Shown: in pieces, positions 1-7,718 of the stretch
Position numbering within the stretch: the first letter of the stretch is position 1
Layout of the letters: every line of letters starts with the position of its first letter
Assembly (NCBI GenBank): GCA_947169885.1
Contig: CAMVRM010000017.1
Span: forward strand, 1 to 55,386
DNA: 55,386 bases
Direction of reading: 5' to 3'
Origin: an uncultured Ruminococcus sp.
Lineage (GTDB): Bacteria; Bacillota; Clostridia; Oscillospirales; Ruminococcaceae
The notes under the pieces: generated by a model
What the model saw: the letters and a program-made list of their open reading frames with translations, nothing else
What the model was told of the DNA's origin: nothing
Databases searched by the model: none
Position numbers and translations under genes: made by a program

Positions 1-81
1 TTCTGCATCGGAAAGTGAGCAGTGAAACACCAAGAGCATACAAACAGCATAATGGCAGCAACCAACTAACAAAGAGACAGC

Positions 82-113
82 CACGACACGAAATTAAAAA
101 TTTTCGTGTTGTG
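82..113. repeat. Inverted repeat upstream of integrase
   Basis: Two 12-base arms (82-93 CACGACACGAAA and 102-113 TTTCGTGTTGTG) pair with one mismatch around an AT-rich spacer. It lies at the extreme left of the phage-like region, in front of the integrase promoter. It could be a terminator of upstream DNA, a protein binding site, or part of the attachment region; the sequence does not decide. The first 80 bases show no gene. Confidence 0.45.
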
Positions 114-136
114 TGCTATCTATATGCCATTATTTT

Positions 137-191
137 GTTACTTTTGCGGTACTTTTCTGTGACTTGACGTGTTTCGAGTAACAAAAGTAAC
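137..191 (+). promoter_or_regulatory. Integrase promoter with flanking inverted 10-mers
   Basis: TACTTTTG at 139-146 fits the Bacteroidota -7 box TAnnTTTG and is about 75 bases before the integrase start; no good -33 box is seen. GTTACTTTTG (137-146) recurs inverted as CAAAAGTAAC at 182-191, and GTAAC is repeated within 178-191. Such repeats near a tyrosine integrase gene may be arm-type integrase sites or autoregulatory sites; that role is inferred. Confidence 0.45.
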
Positions 192-219
192 AAGATAATC
201 AACCTAATCAACGCAACTT

Positions 220-1407
220 ATGAGAAAAAAGCAAAAGGCAAAAGAGCCTATCAGACTGCGGCAGCGAAAGCTATCAGACGGCAATATCTCGCTCTATCTT
301 GATGTCTATCGTGACGGCAAGCGCAGTTATGAGTTCTTGAAGCTCTATCTCGTGCCGGAGCGCACACGAGATGACAAAGAGCAGAACAGACAGACGATGC
401 AGCTCGCACAGTCTATCAAGGCGCAGCGCATCGTCGAGTTACAGAACGGCGAGTTCGGCTTCAAGTCGAAATTCGCAGAAGACACACTCTTTTTTGAGTT
501 CTATCGAGCCATGTGTCAAGCACGTCTCGGCGAAGAGAGCCGTGGTAATTGGGGCAATTGGCTCTCATGCTTGAAGCATCTGCAACGCTACGAGAAAAAC
601 GAGCGCATCACGTTTGCGCAGATAACGCCCGAATGGGTGCAGGGCTTCAAAGACTATCTCGAAGACGCAGCCTATACTAACGACGGTCACTATAAAGAGA
701 ACGGTGTCGTGCGCAAGCTCTCTCGCAACAGCAAAGTGTCGTACTTCAACAAGCTGCGAGCGTGCTTGAACGAAGCGTTTGAGAGACGCATCATCGCATT
801 CAACCCGATGCGTGGCATCGACAACTTCAAGGCTGAAGAGGGCAAGAGAATGTATCTCACTATCGACGAAGTGCGACTGCTCGCACAGACACCGTGCCGC
901 AGCGAAGAAGTCAAGACTGCATTCTTGTTCTCATGCTTGACCGGCTTGCGTCGCAGCGACATCGCAAAACTCACATGGGGCGAAGTGCATCATCAAGGCG
1001 GCTTCACTCGCATCATCTTTCGTCAGAAAAAGACCGGCGGTCAAGAGTATCTCGACATCACGCAGCAAGCAGCGCAGCTCATGGGCGAGCGTGGCGCAGA
1101 CAACGAGCGTGTGTTCAAGTGGTTCAATTCGCCCGGCTCGACGAATGACATCATTCGTGTGTGGGTCGCCAATGCAGGTATCAAGAAAGACATCACGTTT
1201 CATTGCGGTCGGCACACGTTTGCGACTATGATGCTCGACCTCGGTACAGACATCTACACAGTCAGCAAGCTGCTCGGTCACTCTGACATATCAACGACAC
1301 AGATTTATGCGAAAGTGCTTGACAAGAACAAGCAGGCTGCTGTCGCAGCGATACCCGACGTGTTCGGCACGACTGAAACACAAAACGAGACAGAACAGAC
1401 AAAGTGA
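220..1407 (+). CDS. int: Tyrosine recombinase / phage integrase
   Basis: This 395-residue protein should integrate and excise the phage by cutting and rejoining attachment sites through a catalytic tyrosine. The N-terminal third resembles the arm-binding and SAM-like core-binding domains of Bacteroidetes-type integrases. The catalytic domain shows the family residues in order: Arg in TGLRRSDIAKLTW, Lys in RQKKTGG, the H-x-x-R box in FHCGRHTFAT, then LLGHSDISTTQIYAKV with the nucleophilic Tyr. Length is normal for the family. It is the leftmost gene, reads rightward and ends before a strong hairpin terminator, so it is a single-gene unit. Its edge position is what one expects of a prophage integrase next to attL. 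Confidence 0.95.
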   Translation: MRKKQKAKEPIRLRQRKLSDGNISLYLDVYRDGKRSYEFLKLYLVPERTRDDKEQNRQTMQLAQSIKAQRIVELQNGEFGFKSKFAEDTLFFEFYRAMCQARLGEESRGNWGNWLSCLKHLQRYEKNERITFAQITPEWVQGFKDYLEDAAYTNDGHYKENGVVRKLSRNSKVSYFNKLRACLNEAFERRIIAFNPMRGIDNFKAEEGKRMYLTIDEVRLLAQTPCRSEEVKTAFLFSCLTGLRRSDIAKLTWGEVHHQGGFTRIIFRQKKTGGQEYLDITQQAAQLMGERGADNERVFKWFNSPGSTNDIIRVWVANAGIKKDITFHCGRHTFATMMLDLGTDIYTVSKLLGHSDISTTQIYAKVLDKNKQAAVAAIPDVFGTTETQNETEQTK

Positions 1408-1506
1408 GAGAACATATTGCTGCACGCATAAAAAACGGCAACATTTGCGCATAAAATATTCCAAAAAATGTCAACAAAGTACTGAAAAATATTCCTATTG
1501 CATAAA

Positions 1507-1546
1507 GAGCGCAGCGAGATTGATTGATTTCTCGCTGCGCTTTTCT
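1507..1546 (+). terminator. Rho-independent terminator after integrase
   Basis: A perfect 11-base stem (1509-1519 GCGCAGCGAGA with 1530-1540 TCTCGCTGCGC) is followed by TTTTCTT. It lies about 100 bases after the integrase stop and separates that gene from the convergent lysogeny operon. Confidence 0.85.
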
Positions 1547-1580
1547 TGTTGTGGAGGAAATTAACTTCCCTCACAATAGC

Positions 1581-1614
1581 ATTTTGCTCACGTCACATTT
1601 GCGGTGAGCAAAAT
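1581..1614. repeat. 11-base inverted repeat between convergent terminators
   Basis: ATTTTGCTCAC (1581-1591) and GTGAGCAAAAT (1604-1614) are perfect inverted arms around a 12-base spacer. Neither strand has a T run after it, so it is unlikely to be a terminator. It sits in the gene-free stretch 1408-1682 between the integrase terminator and the terminator of the leftward operon. A protein-binding site is possible. Confidence 0.5.
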
Positions 1615-1650
1615 TCAAGTGTCTGTATCTTACAATCTTACGCTATCATA

Positions 1651-1686
1651 AAAATATATGACAGTTGCAGAACGTGCAACTGTCAT
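1651..1686 (-). terminator. Terminator of leftward lysogeny operon
   Basis: A perfect 12-base inverted repeat (1658-1669 ATGACAGTTGCA with 1675-1686 TGCAACTGTCAT) overlaps the last codon of the leftward gene. On the minus strand it is followed by ATATATTTTTATG, a T-rich tail. It would end transcription of the lysogeny operon before it meets integrase transcripts. Confidence 0.8.
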
Positions 1687-1952
1687 TTGCAGAACATCGT
1701 GCCACGACCCGTGAGCAGCCAATCTGCACTGACACCGTAATTACGCACGAGCGGCACGCACCAACCAATCTCAAAGAAACCTTTGTTCAAGTCTTTGCGC
1801 TGCGTGTATAGATGCGGCATATCAATCTCTGTGTCTCGGCAGTACTGCGACACACTCTTGATGCGGTTCGTGTTCTTGCACTCTTGCAGAGCGACGAAGA
1901 AGCGTGTCATCACTTGCAGCGTGTCGCTGCTGTAATTTCTGCGCTTGCTCAT
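1683..1952 (-). CDS. Small HTH-type regulator, repressor-like C-terminus
   Basis: An 89-residue basic protein starting MSKRRNYSS. Its C-terminal stretch NYGVSADWLLTGRG is the segment seen in many Bacteroidota phage repressor-like helix-turn-helix proteins, where the helix is followed by a WLLTGRG turn. A DNA-binding regulatory role is therefore likely, though no target is visible. It is last in the leftward lysogeny operon; its ATG overlaps the stop of the preceding gene by four bases (ATGA). The reading frame continues upstream from non-ATG codons, but the coupled ATG at 1952 is the better start. Confidence 0.7.
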   Translation of the reverse strand: MSKRRNYSSDTLQVMTRFFVALQECKNTNRIKSVSQYCRDTEIDMPHLYTQRKDLNKGFFEIGWCVPLVRNYGVSADWLLTGRGTMFCK

Positions 1953-2155
1953 AGTGCGAGATTTGCACGCAACCACAATACATCGTCGTAGAGACGCTGT
2001 ATCTCATCGGTTGAGCGATTATATACTTTGCATCTGTCAAGCTCAAATCCAAGCTGTTTCTGCACGTCTGCGAGCGTCTGTGCGCTCGTGTCACGATGCG
2101 TGAGCGCAGCTTTCAGTGTATCAATAACTTTACGATATAATAATGTGTCACTCAT
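1949..2155 (-). CDS. Small hypothetical protein in lysogeny operon
   Basis: A 68-residue, mostly helical, charged protein starting MSDTLLYRKVIDTL. No family is recognised. Its start lies eight bases inside the end of the lipoprotein gene and its stop overlaps the next gene, so it is translationally coupled on both sides and belongs to the repressor operon. It would be expressed from the prophage. An upstream TTG in frame could extend it by two residues, but the ATG at 2155 is preferred. Confidence 0.65.
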   Translation of the reverse strand: MSDTLLYRKVIDTLKAALTHRDTSAQTLADVQKQLGFELDRCKVYNRSTDEIQRLYDDVLWLRANLAL

Positions 2156-2681
2156 CTTCAATAGTTTTTATAGTCGCTTTGTTCAGCAACAGAATACCAA
2201 AATCTATTGTCGCAGTGGTCGAGATACCCATATAGAGGTCGTTCTCGCCCCAATCATCAAGCGTGCCGGCGATAGCGTACTTACGTTGACCGTCTAACGT
2301 GGCCGCTGTCTCATCATCAACGACACACATAACGTGCATCAAGATGTCAGAGTACATAGACTGCTTGCCGTCAACATCATTGAACGTGCTAACATTCGCA
2401 TCAAAGAGAGCGGCACGTTGGCCGCCATTCTCGACGATACGTCTGAAGCCAAATTTCACATCTTGCAGTTCGACACACGGCTTGCCGACAGCAGCTCTCA
2501 TGTGCAGCGTCACGCTGTCTTTGACGGCGGCTCTCGCAATGTCGTTTGTCTCATAGTTAGGGTACATCTTGACAAGTGTCTCGACGTATTTCTCAACGGG
2601 TGTCTTGACACGCTCTTTCGAGCATGACAGTGCAATCACGCACAGCAGCAACAGAGCTGCGAAGTTCATGGTTCTGCTCAT
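2148..2681 (-). CDS. Prophage-expressed lipoprotein
   Basis: A 177-residue protein with a lipoprotein signal: a hydrophobic segment (NFAALLLLCVIAL) ends in the lipobox LSCS, with Cys near residue 20 as the lipidation site. The mature part is soluble-looking and has no recognised domain. The gene follows the repressor by seven bases, so it should be made in the lysogen and exported to an envelope membrane. Phage lipoproteins in lysogeny operons often block superinfection or alter the host surface (established for several phages); for this one that is inference. An internal Met at residue 5 is a possible alternative start. Confidence 0.75.
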   Translation of the reverse strand: MSRTMNFAALLLLCVIALSCSKERVKTPVEKYVETLVKMYPNYETNDIARAAVKDSVTLHMRAAVGKPCVELQDVKFGFRRIVENGGQRAALFDANVSTFNDVDGKQSMYSDILMHVMCVVDDETAATLDGQRKYAIAGTLDDWGENDLYMGISTTATIDFGILLLNKATIKTIEDE

Positions 2682-2688
2682 AATCTTA

Positions 2689-3123
2689 TCAGTTTTTATC
2701 TTTGTCCGTTATCTTTTCAATCACAGTGAGCAGTCGGTCAATCTGCGCATCACGTCTCTTGATGATTTGCAGATGCTCATCTGTCTGCTCTTGCTGTCTT
2801 TCAAGCAGAGTGATGAGACGTGCGGTCTCGCCGCCGACACTCACGCTGTTGTGATTGCCACCAACATTGCTATTGGTGATTTGCTGTGCCTGCGCATTCA
2901 CAACAGAACGTATCATCTCACCTTCGCCGGTCATAAGCCAACCGGGATTGAGTTCGGGAAATTGCAGAGCGATTTTCTGCAATTTTTCGGGCGTTATAGA
3001 CTTGCGAATGTTGTTCACATAACCATTCGCAAGACCACATTTTTTCTCAAACTTCGCCTGCCCAATGCCCAAGAAAGCAATGAAAGAGAGCAAGCGAGCC
3101 TTAATTGTTTGGTTGTCAGTCAT
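2689..3123 (-). CDS. Phage repressor-like HTH protein
   Basis: A 144-residue protein beginning MTDNQTIKARLLSFIAF. Residues 1-50 look like an XRE-type helix-turn-helix (LGIGQAKFEKKCGLANGYVN), followed by FPELNPGWLMTGEGEM, a signature of Bacteroidota phage repressors. The C-terminal half holds NSNVGGNHNSVSVGG and a helical coil (LERQQEQTDEHLQIIKRR), suited to oligomer formation rather than a LexA-like peptidase. First gene of the leftward operon, it is the best candidate for the lysogeny repressor. The open frame extends 32 codons upstream through the promoter region; the ATG at 3123 fits the HTH start. Confidence 0.85.
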   Translation of the reverse strand: MTDNQTIKARLLSFIAFLGIGQAKFEKKCGLANGYVNNIRKSITPEKLQKIALQFPELNPGWLMTGEGEMIRSVVNAQAQQITNSNVGGNHNSVSVGGETARLITLLERQQEQTDEHLQIIKRRDAQIDRLLTVIEKITDKDKN

Positions 3124-3179
3124 AAATGCAATTATTAAAAAAATAGGGTGAATTTTTACCGCAATTTTTTCTGTAATTT

Positions 3180-3211
3180 TTTGGTGGTTACAGAAATTTG
3201 CTCTAACTTTG
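3180..3211 (+). promoter_or_regulatory. Rightward early promoter
   Basis: TTTG at 3180-3183 and TAACTTTG at 3204-3211 are 20 bases apart, a near-perfect Bacteroidota promoter. Transcription should start near 3218 and read rightward into the Cro-like gene and the early operon. Confidence 0.75.
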
Positions 3212-3215
3212 CAGC

Positions 3216-3237
3216 GCAATAGTTAATTTACTATTGC
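3216..3237. promoter_or_regulatory. Operator-like palindrome in lysogeny switch
   Basis: GCAATAGT (3216-3223) and ACTATTGC (3230-3237) form a perfect palindrome with a 6-base AT spacer. It covers the expected start of the rightward transcript and lies just downstream of the leftward start. It is the best candidate binding site for the repressor or the Cro-like protein. The core GCAATAG/CTATTGC recurs at 26442-26482. Confidence 0.6.
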
Positions 3238-3260
3238 CGCAACACCTTAAAAATTGCGTG

Positions 3261-3292
3261 CAAAAGTAAATAATTAGTGCGTAACAAGCAAA
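3261..3292 (-). promoter_or_regulatory. Leftward repressor-operon promoter
   Basis: On the minus strand TTTG (3292-3289) is followed after 20 bases by TACTTTTG (3268-3261), again an excellent Bacteroidota promoter. It points at the repressor gene and faces the rightward promoter, so the two transcripts would overlap for a few tens of bases. Confidence 0.7.
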
Positions 3293-3311
3293 TTTTCACA
3301 ACATTTTTAAT

Positions 3312-3554
3312 ATGAAAGCGAAGAAAAAGTCATTAAAAGAACTCTACAATGAGCGTAAGCAGATGCCTACGCACGCAGAAATGTTCATCACCGAAGTTGC
3401 AGAATTGACACATCGCTCTGCAAACACGGTCAAGATGTGGTTACTCGGTCGGCAAGTTCCCGACGAGCTGACGCAAAGCGTCATCGCCGACCATTTCAAT
3501 GTAGATATTAACGGTCTCTTCCCTATTGAGACGCTAAAAGCAACAGCACTATGA
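3312..3554 (+). CDS. Cro-like HTH regulator
   Basis: An 80-residue basic protein. Residues about 28-60 (VAELTHRSANTVKMWLLGRQVPDELTQSVIADHF) have the spacing of a helix-turn-helix in the Cro/CI superfamily. It is the first gene of the rightward early transcript, directly opposite the repressor, which is the usual place for a Cro-type early repressor. It overlaps the next gene by four bases. The function is inferred from position and helix-turn-helix pattern. Confidence 0.65.
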   Translation: MKAKKKSLKELYNERKQMPTHAEMFITEVAELTHRSANTVKMWLLGRQVPDELTQSVIADHFNVDINGLFPIETLKATAL

Positions 3555-3787
3555 AAGCATTACTAACTAATTGGCGCAGCTATGCGCTCGCAGTCATCGC
3601 AATCGTCGGTCTCGCACTCTTATTGAGCGAGCCGGCTGAAGACACAAACTTTCTGCTCACAATCTTGTGGACGAAGACGCTCGGTTTCGCAGCACTATAT
3701 GCGTGCTTCAAGCTCTCGAACTATTGGGAGCGCACCGGCGCAATCGACTTCACCTCACTCACTAACATTGATGACGCATGGGAGTAG
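3551..3787 (+). CDS. Small inner-membrane protein
   Basis: A 78-residue protein with two predicted membrane segments: YALAVIAIVGLALLLS (about 11-27) and LLTILWTKTLGFAALYACFKL (about 35-55), followed by a polar tail. No family is recognised. It overlaps the Cro-like gene at its start (ATGA) and the excisionase-like gene at its end, so it belongs to the first early operon. A role in superinfection immunity or host membrane modification is possible but unsupported. Confidence 0.65.
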   Translation: MKALLTNWRSYALAVIAIVGLALLLSEPAEDTNFLLTILWTKTLGFAALYACFKLSNYWERTGAIDFTSLTNIDDAWE

Positions 3788-4059
3788 AAGAACGACTTGA
3801 ACGCATCGAGCGACTTATGCTTATCAGCTCAAAGTCAGTTCTCGACACACAAGAAGTCGCTCTGTTGCTCGGCATCAGCGAGAGCCGGGTGCGCCACTTG
3901 ACAGCAGCTCGTGACATACCTCACTACAAGCAGGGAAAGTCAGTGTACTTCAAGAAGTCAGAGATTGAGCAGTGGCAACTCGCTCAACGCATACCGACAA
4001 ACGATGAGATTAGAAGTCAAGCAGTGACACACGTCGCTAAATCAAGACTAACAGTGTAA
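3778..4059 (+). CDS. Excisionase-like MerR/HTH_17 DNA-binding protein
   Basis: A 93-residue protein. An N-terminal helix (EERLERIERLMLISSK) precedes a winged helix-turn-helix: VLDTQEVALLLGISESRVRHLTAARDIPHYKQGKSVYFKKSEIEQW, about residues 23-67. The LGIS...R.L...IPHYK.GK..YF pattern is that of the HTH_17/excisionase family. With an integrase close by, a directionality factor (Xis) is the likeliest role; an early transcription regulator of the same fold is the alternative. It starts ten bases inside the end of the membrane-protein gene. Confidence 0.75.
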   Translation: MGVEERLERIERLMLISSKSVLDTQEVALLLGISESRVRHLTAARDIPHYKQGKSVYFKKSEIEQWQLAQRIPTNDEIRSQAVTHVAKSRLTV

Positions 4060-4077
4060 CTAATTTATAACAACGCA

Positions 4078-4689
4078 ATGCAACAGCAAGAAATTTGGAA
4101 ACCGATAACAGACTACGAAGGTCTGTATGAGGTGAGCAATCTTGGCAGAGTTCGTTCTGTTGCTCGCACGATAACGCAATTAAATCGTTGGGGTGGCTCT
4201 CATACGGCGAAAATCAATGGCAAGCTATTAAAGCAAGTGTGTCAACGTCACGGCTATTTAATTGTAAGTCTTTCAAAAAGTGGGAGTGCAAGGCAGTATC
4301 TTGTTCATCGTCTTGTTGCCACCGCATTTATTGAAAGACCGACAGACGCTAACACTGTCAATCATCTTAACGAGTGTAAGACAGACAATCGAGCGAGTAA
4401 TCTTGAATGGCTCTCATTACAAGATAATATTCACTATGGAACAGGTGTTTATCGTGGTCACGCAAATCGTGACAGACAATGGCACAGAGAGCATCGAGGC
4501 GGCTTAAATCCAGCCGCAAAAGCTGTAAAACAACTGTCGCTTGACGGTGAAGTCATCAACACTTTTGACAGTATAATTGACGCAGCCAAAGCGAGCGGTG
4601 TTTGTTATTCTTCAATCTGTGCAGCCGCAAAGGGAAAAACCAAAACCGCAGGCGGTTTCAAATGGGCTTATATAATGACGAATTTCTAA
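4078..4689 (+). CDS. HNH homing endonuclease (NUMOD4-HNH-NUMOD1)
   Basis: A 203-residue protein with three modules: NUMOD4 at the N-terminus (EIWKPITDYEGLYEVSNLGRVRS), a central HNH nuclease (VNHLNECKTDNRASNLEWLS), and a NUMOD1-type DNA-binding segment near the C-terminus (AKAVKQLSLDGEVINTFDSIIDAAKASGV). Freestanding enzymes of this kind cut DNA to copy their own gene into alleles that lack it. Codon choice is more AT-rich than in neighbouring recombination genes, consistent with recent arrival. It separates the lysogeny switch from the recombination operon and is probably a selfish insertion without a structural role. Confidence 0.9.
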   Translation: MQQQEIWKPITDYEGLYEVSNLGRVRSVARTITQLNRWGGSHTAKINGKLLKQVCQRHGYLIVSLSKSGSARQYLVHRLVATAFIERPTDANTVNHLNECKTDNRASNLEWLSLQDNIHYGTGVYRGHANRDRQWHREHRGGLNPAAKAVKQLSLDGEVINTFDSIIDAAKASGVCYSSICAAAKGKTKTAGGFKWAYIMTNF

Positions 4690-4700
4690 TTTTTATATCT

Positions 4701-6692
4701 ATGAAAAAGATTATATTAAAGAAGCTCTCGCTGCTAAATTTCAAGGGTCTGCGAGACTACTCAATCGAGTTCAACGCTGACATCACGAGAGTGCTTGGTC
4801 GCAACGGCAGCGGCAAGACAACTATCTTTGACGGCTTCACTTGGTTGCTCTTTGGCAAAGACAGTGAAGACCGACAGACATTCAACATCAAGACGCTTGA
4901 CGAGAACGGCATCGCAATTCCGCAGATACCGCACGAAGTGAGCGCAGTCATCAACGTGGACGGCACCGACATCACGCTGCGTCGTGTCTATGCAGAGAAA
5001 TGGGTCAAACGTCGTGGCACAGTGAGCGCAGAGTTCACCGGTCACACTGAAGAACGCTACTACAACGACGTTCCCTGCACAATGAAAGATTATAACGAGA
5101 AAATCGCAGAGCTGTGCAGCGAGCAAGTATTCAAGTTCATCACGAACCCGACCTATTTCTCACGTCAGAAAACAGACGTGCAGCGTGCGATGCTCATTCG
5201 CATGGCCGGCGGCATCAGTGACGAAGACATCGCAGCCGGTAACGACGATTTCACTGCCCTACTCGCACAGCTCACCGGCAAGACGCTCGCAGAGTACAAG
5301 CGTGAAATCGCAGTGAAAAAGAGCAAGCTGCGTGCAGAGATTGACACGCTGCCCGACCGCATTGATGAGCGCAAGCGTGACGTTCCCGAAGTCGAAGATT
5401 GGGCGGCTCTCGAAGCTCAAATCAAGCAGCTCACGAGCGAAAAGTTTGAGATTGACGCAGAGATTGCAGACGCAGCGAAAGCGATGCGCAAAGCGAGTGA
5501 CGCTCGCATGGCTGTAATCGCAGAGCTTAACAACGTGCGCTCACAGAAGATGCGCCGTGAGTATGAAGTCAAAGAGATTGCTCTCGCAGCATGGCGCAAG
5601 CGCAAGAGCGAGCATCAAGCACTGCTCGCAAGCATCGACAGCGACAGCAGGGAGATTACTCGCTTGCAGCAACAGCAAAGCAGCAATGCCAACACGCTGC
5701 ACAGACTGCTTAACGAGCGTGAGCAACTTGTCGCAGAGTATCGTGCTATCAAAGCAGAGACGCTCAACTTCAGCGAGAGCGACTTTGTTTGCCCGACGTG
5801 TCATCGTCGCTATGAAGTGAGCGAGATTGAGAGCAGAGAGCAAGAGATAACCGCCGCATTCAACGAGCGTCGTGCAAAGCGTCTCGAAGAGAACAAGCGC
5901 AAAGGTCTCGCAGTGCGCTCGCAGATAGACACGCTCAATGAGCAGCAGCAGATGATTGAAGACAAAATCGCACAGCTGCAAGAGACTATTATCAAGAGCA
6001 AGCAGCAACCGCTCTACAACGAGAGTTTTGACGTTGAGCCGCCGACGCACGATGCGATTGCGAGCGATAGCGAGTACATCGCTTTGTGCGAGCGTGAAAC
6101 GTCGCTGCAAGAGCAGAGTGACAGCTCGCTGCAAGAGCAGAGTGACAGCTCGCTGCAAGAGCAGAGCAACACGCTTGCCGACAAGATTGCAGAGCTGCGT
6201 GTGCGTCTCTCGAAGCGTGAAATCATTGAGCGCAACAACGCTCGTATTGCAGAGCTTGAAGAGCAGTTGAAGACACAGAACGCAGAGCTTGCTCGCTTGG
6301 AGGGTATCGAGTTCACTATCTCGGAGTTCTCAAAAGCTCGCATCAACGCAGTTGAGCAGCGCATCAATGCAATGTTCAAGATAGTGCGCTTTAAGATGTT
6401 CGCAAAGCAAATCAACGGCGGCGAAGTCGAGACGTGTGAAGCCACCGTCAACGGTGTACCGTACAACAACGGTCTCAACAACGCAATGCGCATCATCGCC
6501 GGTCTCGACATCATCAACGCAATCTGCAAGTTCGAGGGTGTGACAGCACCAATCTTCATCGACAACGCAGAGAGTGTGAATGACATTCCCGAAACAGTGT
6601 CGCAGCTCATCGCTCTCGTAGTGACAGACGATGCTACACTTACTATCGACAACAAGAAACACAGCGCAGCACAGACTACGCTTTTCAACTAA
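4701..6692 (+). CDS. SbcC/Rad50-like AAA ATPase
   Basis: A 663-residue SMC-like ATPase. Walker A is GRNGSGKTT (about 33-41); the middle is long coiled coil with a CPTC pair near residue 364 that resembles half of a Rad50 zinc hook; the C-terminal Walker B-like segment is APIFIDNAESV near 617-627. Such proteins tether DNA ends and gate a nuclease during recombination. Directly followed by RecT and an MBL-fold enzyme, it probably serves phage recombination. The coiled coil contains a tandem 24-base repeat. The frame extends upstream into the HNH gene; the ATG at 4701, where SbcC-like homology begins, is chosen. Confidence 0.85.
   Translation: MKKIILKKLSLLNFKGLRDYSIEFNADITRVLGRNGSGKTTIFDGFTWLLFGKDSEDRQTFNIKTLDENGIAIPQIPHEVSAVINVDGTDITLRRVYAEKWVKRRGTVSAEFTGHTEERYYNDVPCTMKDYNEKIAELCSEQVFKFITNPTYFSRQKTDVQRAMLIRMAGGISDEDIAAGNDDFTALLAQLTGKTLAEYKREIAVKKSKLRAEIDTLPDRIDERKRDVPEVEDWAALEAQIKQLTSEKFEIDAEIADAAKAMRKASDARMAVIAELNNVRSQKMRREYEVKEIALAAWRKRKSEHQALLASIDSDSREITRLQQQQSSNANTLHRLLNEREQLVAEYRAIKAETLNFSESDFVCPTCHRRYEVSEIESREQEITAAFNERRAKRLEENKRKGLAVRSQIDTLNEQQQMIEDKIAQLQETIIKSKQQPLYNESFDVEPPTHDAIASDSEYIALCERETSLQEQSDSSLQEQSDSSLQEQSNTLADKIAELRVRLSKREIIERNNARIAELEEQLKTQNAELARLEGIEFTISEFSKARINAVEQRINAMFKIVRFKMFAKQINGGEVETCEATVNGVPYNNGLNNAMRIIAGLDIINAICKFEGVTAPIFIDNAESVNDIPETVSQLIALVVTDDATLTIDNKKHSAAQTTLFN
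6102..6173 (+). repeat. Three tandem 24-base repeats in SbcC-like gene
   Basis: Three adjacent units beginning TCGCTGCAAGAGCAGAG (6102, 6126, 6150), the third diverging at its end, encode the peptide SLQEQSDS repeated. They lengthen the coiled coil in frame and could gain or lose units by slippage without breaking the gene. Confidence 0.85.
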
Positions 6693-6717
6693 TTATAAAT
6701 CTTAAAATTTTGTGACT

Positions 6718-7707
6718 ATGCAACAGCAAAATCAACCAACAGCGCAACCGCAGACAGCTATCGCAAAGCAGTCTCGTCCGGTTGACATCTTGAAGTCTAT
6801 GCTCAAAGCAGACAGCGTGCAAGAGCAGTTCACCAATGCGCTCGGCAAGCACCGTGACGCATTCATCGCAAGCGTGATAGACCTATACACGAGCGACAAG
6901 TCATTGCAGACTTGCAAGCCGCAAGACATCATCGCACAAGCACTCAAAGCTGCGTCGATGCAGCTGCCTATCAACAAAGCACTCGGCTTCGCTTACATCG
7001 TCGTTTACAACAACAACGTGAAAGTGAAAGATGAGCATGGAGATGACAAGTGGATTAAAGTGCCGACACCGACATTCATTCCCGGTTACAAGGGTTACAT
7101 TCAGCTCGCAATGCGCACCGGTCAATATCGCTACATCAACGCAGATTTCGTCTATGAGGGCGAACTGCGCACAGTGAACCGCCTGACCGGCGAAGTCGCA
7201 CTCGACGGCGAGCGCAAGAGCGACAAGATAGTCGGCTACTTCTGCTACATCGAGCTGCTCAACGGCTTCAGCAAGACGCTCTACATGAGTGTCGATGATA
7301 TGGCGAAGTACGCAAAGCGATATGCGTCGTCGCTCGGCAAAGGTACGACTATCGAAGCTCTCATCAAGCTCGCCAACACAGAGCAGAGCAGCAAGCAGGT
7401 CGGTTGGCTCGGCAACTTCAACGACATGGCTCTGAAGACCGTCATACGTCGCTTGCTCTCGAAGTACGGCTATCTCTCTGTCGAGATGCAGGTCGCATTC
7501 GCAGATGACGTCGCAGTCAACGAGCAGCGCAACGACTTGCTCGCAGAGAACGCTAACAGCGTCGAGTTTAACGCTAACGAGGTCGAGTTTGAAGAAGTCG
7601 TTGACAAAGAGACCGGCGAAGTGATGCAGCAGAGCACAGCAGAGCAACCGGCACAGAGCGAGAGCGCAGCGAGTGAGAGTAACACAGACGATGACCCAGG
7701 CTATTAA
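6718..7707 (+). CDS. recT: RecT-family single-strand annealing protein
   Basis: A 329-residue RecT. It should bind single-stranded DNA and anneal it to a complementary strand in phage recombination. The family core is clear: NALGKHRDAFIASVIDLYTSD, QDIIAQALKAASMQLPINKALGFAYIV, and PTFIPGYKGYIQLAMRTGQY. The C-terminal 60 residues are acidic and repetitive (ANSVEFNANEVEFEEVVDKETGE), as in many phage RecT proteins. An in-frame GTG lies two codons upstream, but ATG in the common ACTATG context is chosen. No RecE or YqaJ exonuclease is next to it; the SbcC-like ATPase and MBL-fold enzyme flank it instead. Confidence 0.93.
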   Translation: MQQQNQPTAQPQTAIAKQSRPVDILKSMLKADSVQEQFTNALGKHRDAFIASVIDLYTSDKSLQTCKPQDIIAQALKAASMQLPINKALGFAYIVVYNNNVKVKDEHGDDKWIKVPTPTFIPGYKGYIQLAMRTGQYRYINADFVYEGELRTVNRLTGEVALDGERKSDKIVGYFCYIELLNGFSKTLYMSVDDMAKYAKRYASSLGKGTTIEALIKLANTEQSSKQVGWLGNFNDMALKTVIRRLLSKYGYLSVEMQVAFADDVAVNEQRNDLLAENANSVEFNANEVEFEEVVDKETGEVMQQSTAEQPAQSESAASESNTDDDPGY

Positions 7708-7718
7708 ATCGCTTACAG

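Noticed and set aside
1-80. attL core or host sequence at the left edge
   Set aside because: The right end of the prophage is outside the window, so no direct repeat can be tested.
690-1281. Minus-strand frames opposite the integrase, and similar antisense frames throughout
   Set aside because: They are shadows of well-supported genes, with no family likeness and no starts that fit operon spacing.
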